DNA from: DYFC01 sp041658585
GTDB lineage: Bacteria; Nitrospirota; Thermodesulfovibrionia; Thermodesulfovibrionales; SM23-35
Direction: 5' to 3'
DNA length: 64,000 bases
NCBI GenBank assembly: GCA_041658585.1
Contig: JBAZZX010000009.1
Span: 19,459 to 83,458 of the forward strand
Each line of letters begins with the position of its first letter. Position 1 is the first letter of the stretch. The notes beneath the pieces are model-generated. The model worked only from the letters and a program-made list of their open reading frames with translations. It had not been told where the DNA came from and did no database searches. Position numbers and translations under genes: made by a program. This document shows positions 18,161-27,643 of the stretch, piece after piece.

Positions 18161-19243
18161 TTATCCGGAGCCATAAGAATGGAGCCCTGACAAAAGAAGG
18201 TTTACTCCAAGATATGTGAAGATGACGGCTGCAAAACCTATTACCGCGACAATAGCGACCTTTTTCCCCTTCCATCCCCTCACCATCCTGCCGTGCAGAT
18301 AGAAGGCGTAGATGAACCATGTTATCAGCGACCATGTCTCTTTCGGGTCCCAGCTCCAGTAAACACCCCACGCCTGATCGGCCCAGATGGCGCCGAATAT
18401 TAATCCGCCCAGAGTGAATATGGGAAACCCGACGGCAATGCTTCTGTATGTGATCTCTTCAAGCATATCGGGGGTTACATTTAACTTTTCGAGGACCCCT
18501 TTCAGGACATAACCATACTTCCAGATGACAAATAGCGCGGTAAAGGAAGCTATCCAGCTTATTATTTTTACAACTGATGAAGGATGCAGGAAAGAGGTTT
18601 TAAATAGATAGCTTTTTATAAATTCCTCCGGCCTAACTTTTACTTGAAAGGTAAGGAAATCGATGCCCATGGTGACGAGAAGTATTGCGAATAAACCGAA
18701 TGTGAACGTCCAGAAGAGATACGAAATCTCGCTTTTTTTCTCGGCTGTTATGATCAGATACATAAGTCCCGTGGCGAAGGACATGGCAAAAGCGGCATAG
18801 GCAATGAAACTCATCGTAACATGGGCAAGAAGCCAGTTGCTCTTCAGCGCGGGAACGAGCGGCTGGATCTCTTTTGATACGCCCGTCAAGTCTATAAATG
18901 CAAGTACAAGACCCGCGATAGGAGTGATAAAGGCCCCGAAGGAACGGTTTTTGAATTTGAATTCGATTATCAGATATCCGAGGATCAGACACCAAACGAA
19001 AAAAGTCATAGACTCATACAGGTTTGTCAGTGGAGCGGACCTGAGAATGCCCATGCCGCTGAGTTCGGCGAATTCCTTCCATCTGAGTATGATTGCCAGG
19101 GTTTGTGAAAAGAACCCGACAATCGTAACGGTAGTTGCAATAATGCCTACCGGCGCTTTCTTAAACGCAAGATAAGTAATATAGATCATCATGGCGGTAA
19201 TATAAGCCATGGTTGATATTCCAAAGAAAAGGGAACTTTCCAT
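18161..19243 (-). CDS. ccsA: System II cytochrome c biogenesis protein CcsA/ResC
   Basis: A 360-residue multi-pass membrane protein. The tryptophan-rich heme-handling WWD-type motif is visible near 290 (WGVYWSWDPKETWS), with conserved His residues in flanking helices (LLAHVTMSF near 140; FYLHGRMVRGW near 318). Together with ResB it exports heme and attaches it to CXXCH apocytochromes outside the membrane. It starts 1 base after the resB stop, so the pair is one operon. Databases name this WWD protein CcsB or CcsA. Its presence matches the many cytochromes at 7.7-13.6 kb. Confidence 0.92.
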   Translation of the reverse strand: MESSLFFGISTMAYITAMMIYITYLAFKKAPVGIIATTVTIVGFFSQTLAIILRWKEFAELSGMGILRSAPLTNLYESMTFFVWCLILGYLIIEFKFKNRSFGAFITPIAGLVLAFIDLTGVSKEIQPLVPALKSNWLLAHVTMSFIAYAAFAMSFATGLMYLIITAEKKSEISYLFWTFTFGLFAILLVTMGIDFLTFQVKVRPEEFIKSYLFKTSFLHPSSVVKIISWIASFTALFVIWKYGYVLKGVLEKLNVTPDMLEEITYRSIAVGFPIFTLGGLIFGAIWADQAWGVYWSWDPKETWSLITWFIYAFYLHGRMVRGWKGKKVAIVAVIGFAAVIFTYLGVNLLLSGLHSYGSG

Positions 19244-20674
19244 CTATTTTGCTCCTTCCTGTCTTGAATTGAGAACGGAAATCATTCGGTCTATCTTCCT
19301 TTCAAGGGTGCCCCTGTTCTTGTTGGTATTTGCGCCGGCAATAATACGGGTTTTACCTTTTTCTTCAACGAGCTTTATCCATATCCTGTGGTGGCTTATA
19401 AAAAAAGCGGTAAAAAGACCGATACTCATTAGTATGCATCCTAAGTATACAACCCATACGCCGGGGTCTTTTCTAACCTGAAGTCCGGTATACTCGACTC
19501 CCCAGTAATTATGGAATTCAACCCTGTTGCCGTCGGGAAGCTGCCATGATTCAGGGTGCCTCCTGAATATCCATCCGGAGAATTTTTGTTTGCCGGATTC
19601 CGTAAAATCGACAAGGACGGCAGGGTTGTTCATCATATTTGCATAAGTGGAAGCCTGTCCGTTCATGATTCTTAAGGCAGGGCTGAAATCTAATATTTTG
19701 CCGGTAATTGCAGTCCCCGGTATCTGAAAGGAATCACCCAATCGCAGATTGAGGAATGAAGAATGGCCGTTTTTGGAGACAACGTTAAAGATGAAAATAC
19801 CGCTGCCGAGACCGTTGGGTATAAGACCGTAACTTGATTGATAAAAGGTTATGCCTTCATATGTAAGCGGGTCGTTGACGGTAATGGATTTCTTCATCAC
19901 TTCCTTACCGTCTTTGATAATCGTAAGCCAACTTTTGTATTCTTTCGGCATATCGGACATGCCGTAAAACTCGACGTCAAAATTGTCGCATTTGACAAGG
20001 AAGTCCATGGAGAGTTCCTTGTTGCCGTCAAAAGCGGTATTGGAAACGGTCCCCTCTCCGACCTCCATAAAGCCTTTAAATCCGAAGCGTGCGCCGAATA
20101 ATGCGCCGATAAGGATTATAAGGATACTGAGGTGAGTTAAGTAAACGCCGAGTCTGCCGTAATTTCCTTTCTGCGCAAAAAACTGATATCCGTTTTCCTC
20201 TTTCACTTCATGGCAGGTAAATCCGACGCCTTTTGCCGCTTCTAAAACGGTTTTTCTGACCGTATCCGCCGGACCTTTTAAGGAAATTTCCCTGTTGATA
20301 AGAAACTTCTTAATCCTTTCTTCCGGCAACGGACTGATAGGTTCTTTTACGAGTTTCCATATCCTCGGGAGTCTGTCGAGTGAACATACTATGAGATTTA
20401 CCGCAAACAAGACAAGCAATGTCATGAACCACCAGGAATGGTACATGTCCATGAAACCTAACTTGTCAAATATATTGTAAAGGCCCGGCGCTATGGATTC
20501 GTTGAAAATCCGTGAGAGGACCTGGAGATTTTTTGCAGGTTCAGCCCTCTGTTCCAGTATGGTCCCGAAAATAGAGGTAACCGCAATAAGGGCAAAAATG
20601 ATAATAGCAAACTTGACCGAGGCGAAAAAACTCCAAACCTTATCTATAGGTGATTTATTATTAGTCTGTTCCAA
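19244..20674 (-). CDS. resB: System II cytochrome c biogenesis protein ResB/Ccs1
   Basis: A 476-residue protein with the ResB layout: transmembrane helices near 15-35 (VKFAIIIFALIAVTSIFGTI), 75-95, 175-195 and 400-420, and a large periplasmic domain between the last two. FGTILEQ after the first helix is typical. It partners CcsA in the heme ligation complex. It is the promoter-proximal gene of the resB-ccsA pair; the next gene upstream on the same strand is the frameshifted diguanylate cyclase. Confidence 0.92.
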   Translation of the reverse strand: MEQTNNKSPIDKVWSFFASVKFAIIIFALIAVTSIFGTILEQRAEPAKNLQVLSRIFNESIAPGLYNIFDKLGFMDMYHSWWFMTLLVLFAVNLIVCSLDRLPRIWKLVKEPISPLPEERIKKFLINREISLKGPADTVRKTVLEAAKGVGFTCHEVKEENGYQFFAQKGNYGRLGVYLTHLSILIILIGALFGARFGFKGFMEVGEGTVSNTAFDGNKELSMDFLVKCDNFDVEFYGMSDMPKEYKSWLTIIKDGKEVMKKSITVNDPLTYEGITFYQSSYGLIPNGLGSGIFIFNVVSKNGHSSFLNLRLGDSFQIPGTAITGKILDFSPALRIMNGQASTYANMMNNPAVLVDFTESGKQKFSGWIFRRHPESWQLPDGNRVEFHNYWGVEYTGLQVRKDPGVWVVYLGCILMSIGLFTAFFISHHRIWIKLVEEKGKTRIIAGANTNKNRGTLERKIDRMISVLNSRQEGAK

Positions 20675-20753
20675 TATAAGTGTCCTTATTTAAGGAAATT
20701 TATTTTAATATTTTTAACTTAAATAAGACAAGAACTCTTTCAAAACCGGTGTT

Positions 20754-21744
20754 TCAGACATTTACTATAACCCGGTTCCTGCCCTTTCTCTTTGCCTCAT
20801 ACAAGGCGTCATCCACTCTTTTGATAACGGTATCTTCATTATCGTCTTTTATGAATTGCGTTACGCCGAAACTTACCGTTATTTTTCCGGTAGGGTCATA
20901 TTTAAATTTTTCCGAAGCTTTTCTGTTTCTTTCGGCCAATATTTTCGCTTTCTTCAAATCCGTGTCAGGAGCAATGATAATAAACTCTTCGCCTCCCCAT
21001 CGCACAAGATAATCCGTTTCCCTAAGGTTCTCTTTAACTTATTTGAGTCAGAGTCCGAAGGACGTAATCGCCGACCGTATGGCCGTATATGTCGTTTACT
21101 TTCTTGAAATGGTCTATATCAAACATAATTATGGATAAGGGATGATTGTATCTTTTCGTTCTCTCGATTTCTCTTTGCATTATTTCATAATATTTTATTC
21201 TGTTGAAAACCTGTGTCAAGGTGTCCGTAACGGCAAGTGTTTTAAGTTCGCTCTCCAAATTCTTTCGTTTGGTTATATCGCGCAAAATGCCTGAATAATA
21301 ATACTCCTCTCCGGCCTTCCACATGGAAACCGAAAGTTCTATAGGAAAAACGTCGCCGTTTTTCCTCAGTGCGTGCATTTCCATTGTCTTCCCGATATGT
21401 TTTGATTCGCCCGTTGATTTGATAAGTTCCAACCCTTTTCTATGGGCGTCTCTGTATTGTTCAGGCATCAGTATGGTCAAAGATTCGCCCGATATTTCAT
21501 CTTCCGTGTAGCCGAAGATACGTTGAGCGCTCTCATTCCAGAAGATAATATTTCCATGAACGTCTCCCAGAATAATCGCATCTACCGCCGTCTGAGCTAT
21601 GGTGCGAAATTTATCTTTGTTTTCCCGCAGTTCTTTTTCTATTTGTTTAAGACGGGCTTCCGATTCTTGCAGCTTTGCAACCTCAAGGCGCAGTTCATTT
21701 AACTCTTCAAGCAACATCTCCGTTGATTTTTCATTATCCTGCAT
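20754..21744 (-). pseudogene. PAS-GGDEF diguanylate cyclase broken by a one-base frameshift
   Basis: The 5' part (21744-21034) encodes a coiled-coil lead, a PAS domain (FRTIAQTAVDAIILGDVHG to YSGILRDITKRK) and the start of a GGDEF domain (TDTLTQVFNRIKYYEIM, MFDIDHFKKVNDIYGH). It stops at TLTQIS. The 3' part (to 20754), in another frame, continues VKENLRETDYLVRWGGEEF to GRNRVIVNV. Removing one A in the ATAAGTT at about 21039 restores a single 330-residue cyclase with a GGEEF active site. The enzyme would make c-di-GMP. It is either a recent mutation or a sequencing error. Confidence 0.8.
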
Positions 21745-21918
21745 AAATTATGTTTTCTATATGAAAAATAATCTCAATTGTATTGATAAACAGAATTGTC
21801 ATTATAATTTTATATTAACACACACATTCTTAAAACTCAGCATTATCTTGCAGATTAAGGGCAAATTGAAAATTTGCAGGCATGAATGAAAACCGTCGAT
21901 AATTGAGAAACCTGATGT

Positions 21919-23481
21919 TTAATCCCCTTTTGTAAGGTCTTTATAGAATTGCTTGTTCTCGGAATAGAGCAGGCCGTCTTCGAATTTTATCAACCCTCCT
22001 ACATAAAGCTTTGCAAGGGACGCCTCCAAAGAGGAAAACTCCTCAGTACCGCTCAGCATCTGTGATCTTATCTGATGTGTTTTCGAATCCCGTATAAGGC
22101 TCTTTATGCTGAAATTATTTATGAGTTTTTCATAGGCAAGTACCCTGCTATCACCCTTTTTCATAGGTACCAGTCTCTGCGCGAGCACAAAGAGGAGATT
22201 ATCAGCAAGCCGTGTTCTTATAATATTTTGCTGATCGGAAGGAAATATATTAATAACCCTCTCAATAGTTGAAGTTGTTATATTTGAATGCACTGTAGTA
22301 AGAACAAGATGCCCGGTGTCTGCAGCCTGTAATGCGATAGCAAAACTTTCGGGATCTCTCAGCTCTCCAACCACAATAACATCCGGATCTTGTCTGAAAA
22401 TATGTTTCAATCCCTCATAGAAAGACTCGGTATCAAGACCGATTTCCCTTTGATTTACATTACTCTTATTGTGTTTATGAAGGTATTCAACAGGGTCTTC
22501 AAGGGTTATAATGTTGCATTTCCTGTTGGAGTTTATGATATCAACCATGGCAGCAAGGGTTGTGGTCTTTCCATGGCCTGCAGGCCCGGAAATAATGATA
22601 AGGCCCTGTGGCATCAACACATATTCCTTAATCCATCCTGGCAGGTTTAGTTCTTCTAATGAAGGCAGGATGTCTGTAATATGTCGTAGAGTAATTGAAA
22701 CAGAATTCCTCTGCCTGTATAAACTGACCCTTAAACGTCCGATCTCAGGATATGTCACTGCGAAATCATAGTCACCTTTTTGGATAAAAGTTTCCCAGTT
22801 CCTTGCAGCCATTAATTCCCTTGCATATTTTTCACAATCAGATGGTGTTAATGGGTTCATGGATGCTCTTTTTACTTCATTGCTAAGTTTGATTGAAGGC
22901 GACACACCCGCAGTAAGGAGCATGTCTGTTGCAGTAGAACCTGCCAGATATTTAAGCAGAGATAAAAGAGAAGGCGCTTTTTTCACCTCCGCTTTTTGGA
23001 ACTCTTTCTCGATCGTTTCAGCTCTCAGTCCGGTTTCGGGATGTGATGAAAGGCTCTGTATGGCGGCCTCCATCTGAGATGCGGCTACCACGACGGGATT
23101 TACCTTTCTGCCGAACGAAAACTCTATGTCCCGAATAGAGATCATGTCGCGCGGGTTGACCATTGCAAGGGTTATCGTGCTTTCGTTGATGTCGATAGGG
23201 AGCACTTTCATCGTCCGTATCTTTTCTAAGGGCATGAGATTCAGCATATCACGAGAGATATCGAGCTTCAGGAGATTCACTGAAGGAATTCCAAGCTGCC
23301 GGCTGAGGAAATTCAAAAGGGTGTCGGTTGTGATATATCCCATCTCGACGAGGATCGATCCAAGCTGACCGCCGGCCTGTGCCTGTTTTCTGAGGGCGTC
23401 TTTTAATTGGTTTGTGTTAATCAGTCCCTGTTCAACAAACAGTTCGCCGAGACGCTGCCTTTTTTTAATCGGTAAAACCAT
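21919..23481 (-). CDS. MshEN-PilT-type ATPase with predicted c-di-GMP-binding N-domain
   Basis: A 520-residue protein. Its N-terminus (about 8-90) carries the two-part MshEN signature: RLGELFVEQGLI...LKDAL then QLGSILVEMGYI...LNFLSRQLG, known to bind c-di-GMP. Residues about 165-515 are PilT/GspE-like: Walker A GPAGHGKTTT, Asp box ITLEDPVEYL, Walker B DPDVIVVGELRD and the His box LVLTTVHSN. It is therefore a pilus retraction- or extension-type motor with a built-in second-messenger sensor; most PilT lack this domain. It lies just upstream of the diguanylate cyclase on the same strand. GTG at 23496 is an alternative start. Confidence 0.85.
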   Translation of the reverse strand: MVLPIKKRQRLGELFVEQGLINTNQLKDALRKQAQAGGQLGSILVEMGYITTDTLLNFLSRQLGIPSVNLLKLDISRDMLNLMPLEKIRTMKVLPIDINESTITLAMVNPRDMISIRDIEFSFGRKVNPVVVAASQMEAAIQSLSSHPETGLRAETIEKEFQKAEVKKAPSLLSLLKYLAGSTATDMLLTAGVSPSIKLSNEVKRASMNPLTPSDCEKYARELMAARNWETFIQKGDYDFAVTYPEIGRLRVSLYRQRNSVSITLRHITDILPSLEELNLPGWIKEYVLMPQGLIIISGPAGHGKTTTLAAMVDIINSNRKCNIITLEDPVEYLHKHNKSNVNQREIGLDTESFYEGLKHIFRQDPDVIVVGELRDPESFAIALQAADTGHLVLTTVHSNITTSTIERVINIFPSDQQNIIRTRLADNLLFVLAQRLVPMKKGDSRVLAYEKLINNFSIKSLIRDSKTHQIRSQMLSGTEEFSSLEASLAKLYVGGLIKFEDGLLYSENKQFYKDLTKGD

Positions 23482-23559
23482 TATATTTTCTAACACGTTT
23501 CCGTCTATTTGTCAATTTAAATCAAAATTTAGGGTATAATTGAGACGGGAATTGGAAAT

Positions 23560-25137
23560 ATGAAAGTAGTCACTGCAAATGAAATGCGTGAAATAGACAG
23601 GAAGACTATTGAGGAGTTTGGTATTCCAGGCCGGGTACTTATGGAAAGGGCAGGTACGGCGGTTGCAGCAAAAATTCGGGAGGTCTATGGCCCTAAAAAA
23701 GTGGTTGTGATATCCGGAATAGGCAACAACGGCGGGGACGGTATGGTTGCCGCGAGGATTCTCCATAACGAAGGTTGGGATGTAAACGTCTTCCTTGCCT
23801 CAAAACCCGAGAGATTAAAGGGAGATGCTTTGTCACAATATGAAGCCGCTCTCCGGTTTGGTGTTCCTGTGAAACAGGCCGAAACACTGTTAGAGCATAA
23901 AACAGACTTCCTGCGCCCTCACACGATCATTATCGACGCCCTTTTCGGCACAGGTCTCGGCAAAGATATATCGGGCTCCTATTCGGATCTCATAGACGTT
24001 TTAAATAGATCAGAATTATCCATAATCGCAGTCGATATACCTTCCGGAATATCCTCCGATACCGGACAGGTGATGGGAAATGCAATTAAGGCTGAGTGTA
24101 CCGTCACCTTCGATCTTCCTAAAAGAGGTCATCTTCTGTATCCGGGCGCGGAATATACCGGCAGGCTTTTTGTTGAGAATATAGGGTTCCCTGCCGAACT
24201 TCTCAAATCAGACAGCCTGACAGTCGAACTGCCTGAAAGGGATAATGTATTGTCATTGGTCCCTGAGAGGAAAAAATATTCACACAAAAGGAACTACGGG
24301 CACGTTCTCCTTGTTGCCGGTTCAAGGGGAAAGACAGGCGCTGCTATTATGGCTTCAAAGGCCTGTTTGCGTGCCGGTGCTGGTCTTGTAACCATAGGCG
24401 TGCCTGAATCATTAGCCGGGATATTCCAGACCCGTGTCACTGAAGAGATGACGCTGGTCCTGCCGGACAAGGGTGACGGCACACTGTCAAAAAAGGCGCT
24501 GGACAAGATATTGGAATACCTTGAGAAAACTGCCGGCCTTATTGCAATAGGCCCCGGTATCGGAGTGAGCAGTGATACGGAAAAGATCATAGAGCGCCTT
24601 ATTTTGCATTCTAACTCTCCAATCATAATCGATGCAGACGGATTGAATTCACTTAAAGGCAATACAAAGATCTTCAGAAAGGCCAAAGCTCCTGTAATAC
24701 TGACGCCCCATTCCGGAGAGATGGCGCGGCTGATGAGACGTCAGTCAAAAAAAGAGCAATGCAAAATTATAAACTCCGAACTACGCACTGAAATAGAAAA
24801 GGACAGGATAAACACCGCCGTATCCTTTGCAAAAGAGACGGGTACATTCCTTGTGCTGAAAGGAGTACCTACAATAATTGCATCGCCTGAGGGAAGGGCG
24901 TTCATTAATTCCACCGGAAACCCCGGGATGTCTACGGCAGGAACAGGGGATGTCCTCACAGGCATGATTGCCGGATTCCTGGGACAGGGCTTAACGCCGC
25001 TCAACGCAAGTATTCTCGGTGTTTATATGCACGGTCTGGCAGGAGATATTGCCGCATCCGAAAAGGGCGAGCACTCGCTGATTGCGTCGGATATTATCGG
25101 TTCCATACCTGCCGCTTTCAGGATGATGAAGGGTTAA
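23560..25137 (+). CDS. nnr: Bifunctional NAD(P)H-hydrate epimerase/dehydratase
   Basis: A 525-residue fusion. The N-terminal YjeF_N epimerase domain (1-215) has GRVLMERAG, GNNGGDGMVAAR and DALFGTGLG. The C-terminal ADP-dependent dehydratase domain (about 240-522) has HKRNYGHVLLVAGS, ITPHSGE-type TPHSGEMARL and the catalytic GTGDVLTGMIAGF loop. It repairs damaged NADHX and NADPHX. Length and motifs match the family. It is divergent from the MshEN-PilT gene, with 78 bases between starts. Confidence 0.93.
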   Translation: MKVVTANEMREIDRKTIEEFGIPGRVLMERAGTAVAAKIREVYGPKKVVVISGIGNNGGDGMVAARILHNEGWDVNVFLASKPERLKGDALSQYEAALRFGVPVKQAETLLEHKTDFLRPHTIIIDALFGTGLGKDISGSYSDLIDVLNRSELSIIAVDIPSGISSDTGQVMGNAIKAECTVTFDLPKRGHLLYPGAEYTGRLFVENIGFPAELLKSDSLTVELPERDNVLSLVPERKKYSHKRNYGHVLLVAGSRGKTGAAIMASKACLRAGAGLVTIGVPESLAGIFQTRVTEEMTLVLPDKGDGTLSKKALDKILEYLEKTAGLIAIGPGIGVSSDTEKIIERLILHSNSPIIIDADGLNSLKGNTKIFRKAKAPVILTPHSGEMARLMRRQSKKEQCKIINSELRTEIEKDRINTAVSFAKETGTFLVLKGVPTIIASPEGRAFINSTGNPGMSTAGTGDVLTGMIAGFLGQGLTPLNASILGVYMHGLAGDIAASEKGEHSLIASDIIGSIPAAFRMMKG

Positions 25138-25252
25138 CCCATAATTATACAAAGATTAATAAAAGCTCGCCAAAATCCGCTTAATCCTGATAATATGTTT
25201 GCCGGATTTAAACTTTCCATAGCATTACGGAATATGTTAAATTTCATTAATC

Positions 25253-25936
25253 ATGAAGAAGACAATCAGCCCTCCCAACATGGCGCATTCTTATATCAGG
25301 GCTTTCTTTACTACTAAAATTGCGGATAACGTTGTGAAGTATTTGGACAAGAACGGCTATTCGGAATCTATGGTTTATCTTCCCATACAGAGACACACTG
25401 ACAGAGTTTTAATCCTCAATTCGGATCTGGAGCCGGAGGTTGCAGACGCCGTTATAACGAATAGAGAAGACGTGCTTTTAGGCGTTCAGGTTGCAGACTG
25501 CGTGCCGATACTCCTGTTTGACGAAAAGAAGCGGGTTGTAGGCGCCGTGCATGCCGGATGGCGGGGAACGGCAGCGCAAATCCTGAAGAAGACCATTCAG
25601 GCCATAGTTGACCATTTTGGCTCGTCACCGGATAATATTGTTATAGCCTTTGGACCGAGCATCAAGGGGTGCTGCTATGAGGTTGATTCCGATGTGAACG
25701 AGGCAGTTTGCATAAGTACGGGATCGGGAGACTATTCAGAGCGGAAGAACTCAAAGTTCTTTATAGACCTTGCTTCCGCCAATATGCTACAGGCCCGTTC
25801 CCTTGGCGTCAAAGAGGATAATATATGGGTTTCCGAAGAATGCACCTTTTGCAATCCGGACAGGTTTCACTCATACCGGTATCATGGGAATCATGCAGGA
25901 AGGCAGGGCGGATTCATAGGGATATTTCCGAGTTAA
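25253..25936 (+). CDS. pgeF: YfiH/PgeF laccase-domain purine nucleoside enzyme
   Basis: A 227-residue protein with the metal-binding laccase-domain pattern: RHTDRVLIL, VADCVPILLF (Cys ligand), GAVHAGWRGTA (His ligand) and FGPSIKGCCYEV. Family members act as peptidoglycan editing factors or as purine nucleoside phosphorylase/adenosine deaminase-like enzymes, formerly called polyphenol oxidases. The start at 25253 is a weak choice; no strong ribosome site is seen. A MITE follows 14 bases after the stop. Confidence 0.88.
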   Translation: MKKTISPPNMAHSYIRAFFTTKIADNVVKYLDKNGYSESMVYLPIQRHTDRVLILNSDLEPEVADAVITNREDVLLGVQVADCVPILLFDEKKRVVGAVHAGWRGTAAQILKKTIQAIVDHFGSSPDNIVIAFGPSIKGCCYEVDSDVNEAVCISTGSGDYSERKNSKFFIDLASANMLQARSLGVKEDNIWVSEECTFCNPDRFHSYRYHGNHAGRQGGFIGIFPS

Positions 25937-25950
25937 TCGGTTGCATAGAA

Positions 25951-26116
25951 TGAAAGACTGATATGATAAAAAACCATTTAGAATGCGACAAAAGATAATC
26001 TATATTCACCTGACGGCACTTTTAACCTGATGCGTCTTTTGATAAATGTATATCAAACAGTATTAATAGTACATTAAGGAGTCGCCTAAAAGCTTTTTTA
26101 TCATATCAGTCTTTCA
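25951..26116 (+). mobile_element. MITE copy 1 (166 bp)
   Basis: Terminal inverted repeats begin TGAAAGACTGATATGATAAA and end with the reverse complement. The core shares CACCTGACGGCACTTTTAACC and TAGTACATTAAGGAGTCGCC with copies at 27419 and 28424. It encodes nothing. It lies between pgeF and tsaE in the same orientation as the other copies. Confidence 0.85.
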
Positions 26117-26129
26117 AATTAACGGGAAC

Positions 26130-26570
26130 ATGAAAATATTGAGTAATAGTCCGGATGAAACGAAAGAGATCGGTTTTCGATTGGGGAGACTCCTTAAGGC
26201 CGGTGATATTGTGGGGCTGTATGGCGATCTTGGCGCAGGGAAGACTACGATGGTGAAAGGCATTGCAAAAGCTGTCGGCATTGATGAAAGGGAAATCGTC
26301 AGCGCCAGTTTTACCATTATTGCGGAATATGAAACCGATCCGCCTTTTATCCATATTGATCTATATCGCATCGAACATGGCGCAGAACTTGATGATTTAG
26401 GTATCCGTAGCATAACAGGAGGCGGGAGCATATCGGTCATTGAATGGGCCGAGAAGGCTCGGGGAGAATTGCAGGAAGATATCATTAAGGTCGGTCTGCA
26501 AACCCGGGATGAACAAACAAGGGAAATTACAATAGAGGGTCTGGATGAAAAAGATTGGAATCATAGGTAA
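26130..26570 (+). CDS. tsaE: tRNA threonylcarbamoyladenosine synthesis ATPase TsaE
   Basis: A 146-residue P-loop protein: Walker A GDLGAGKTTMVKG, the SASFTIIAEYE segment, HIDLYRIEHGAELDDLG and the C-terminal IEWAEKA. TsaE powers the TsaBDE complex that makes t6A37 in tRNAs. The stop overlaps the nadK start by 26 bases, so the two are coupled. The start lies 13 bases after MITE copy 1, so its upstream region is MITE-derived. Confidence 0.92.
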   Translation: MKILSNSPDETKEIGFRLGRLLKAGDIVGLYGDLGAGKTTMVKGIAKAVGIDEREIVSASFTIIAEYETDPPFIHIDLYRIEHGAELDDLGIRSITGGGSISVIEWAEKARGELQEDIIKVGLQTRDEQTREITIEGLDEKDWNHR

Positions 26571-27396
26571 AACAGGTAAGCAGGAAACACTTGATATATT
26601 AACAGAGCTTGCACCATGGCTGAAAAGTAAGGGCCATGAGGTTTATGTAGACATAGAGAACGCAGCCGTTATGAATATCGAAGGCACGCCGAGATCGCAA
26701 ATGTCTTCATTGGTCGATATGATAATAGTCCTTGGCGGCGATGGTACCATGATCGGGGTAGCAAGGCTTGTGGCTGAAAAGGGTATCCCCATCCTTGGCG
26801 TAAATATAGGCGGGCTTGGGTTTCTCACAGCCGTTTCCAGGGATGAACTGTATGAAGTCCTTGACAGGGTCCTTGTTGATGATTGCCATGTAGAAGAACG
26901 CATTATGCTGAATGCATGTGTTTTGCGGCATAGCGAGTGCATCGCGGAATACGTAGTCATGAATGATGTTGTCGTAAACAAAGGCGCTCTTGCCAGGATA
27001 ATAGACCTTGAAACTTATGTAAATAGTACCTATATTTCTACCTTCAAGGCGGACGGTCTTATTGTTTCCACTCCTACCGGTTCTACGGCATATGCGCTTT
27101 CTGCCGGAGGTCCCATACTCTATCCCACTATAAACAGCATAGTCCTTGCGCCGATATGTCCCCATACCCTTACGAACCGTCCCATTGTGCTGCCGGATGA
27201 TGTAAAAATAGAAATCATGCTCAGATCGCGCGACGAAGATGTTTTCCTTACCCTTGACGGCCAAATGGGTTTTTCTCTCAGACAGAACGATATTATCGAG
27301 GTCAAAAAATCTCAATACAGGGCAAGGCTTTATATCCCGTGTGAACGGGACTATTTTGAGATTATCAGGACGAAACTGAAATGGGGAGAAAGATAA
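26545..27396 (+). CDS. nadK: NAD kinase
   Basis: A 283-residue diacylglycerol-kinase-fold enzyme that phosphorylates NAD to NADP. It has the GGDGT signature (VLGGDGTMIGVARL), NIGGLGFLT and the NE/D-type segment VMNDVVVNKG, followed by ADGLIVSTPTGSTAYALSAGGPIL. Length and motifs are normal. It overlaps tsaE and is followed by MITE copy 2. Confidence 0.94.
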   Translation: MKKIGIIGKTGKQETLDILTELAPWLKSKGHEVYVDIENAAVMNIEGTPRSQMSSLVDMIIVLGGDGTMIGVARLVAEKGIPILGVNIGGLGFLTAVSRDELYEVLDRVLVDDCHVEERIMLNACVLRHSECIAEYVVMNDVVVNKGALARIIDLETYVNSTYISTFKADGLIVSTPTGSTAYALSAGGPILYPTINSIVLAPICPHTLTNRPIVLPDDVKIEIMLRSRDEDVFLTLDGQMGFSLRQNDIIEVKKSQYRARLYIPCERDYFEIIRTKLKWGER

Positions 27397-27418
27397 TTAA
27401 AACACCATGTGCATAATA

Positions 27419-27585
27419 TGAAAGGCAGATATGATAAAAAACCTTTTAGAATGCGACAAAAATTAATCCATATTCACCTGAAGGCGCTTTTAACCTTATG
27501 TGTCATATAGATAAGTGTATATCGAACAGTGATAATAGTACATTAAGGAGTCGCCTAAAAGCTTTTTTATCATATCTACCTTTCA
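27419..27585 (+). mobile_element. MITE copy 2 (167 bp)
   Basis: It has the same organisation as copy 1: TGAAAGGCAGATATGATAAA at the left and ATCATATCTACCTTTCA at the right, with ATA/TAT bases extending the pairing outward. It lies between nadK and the uracil-DNA glycosylase gene. Confidence 0.85.
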
Positions 27586-27643
27586 TATAGGGAAATTCTT
27601 TTGCAATGTGCGGGTAAATAATGACAAACGGAAACAAAGCAAT

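Noticed and set aside
21034..21060. Programmed frameshift in the diguanylate cyclase
   Set aside because: No slippery heptamer or obvious stimulatory structure; a simple indel is more economical.
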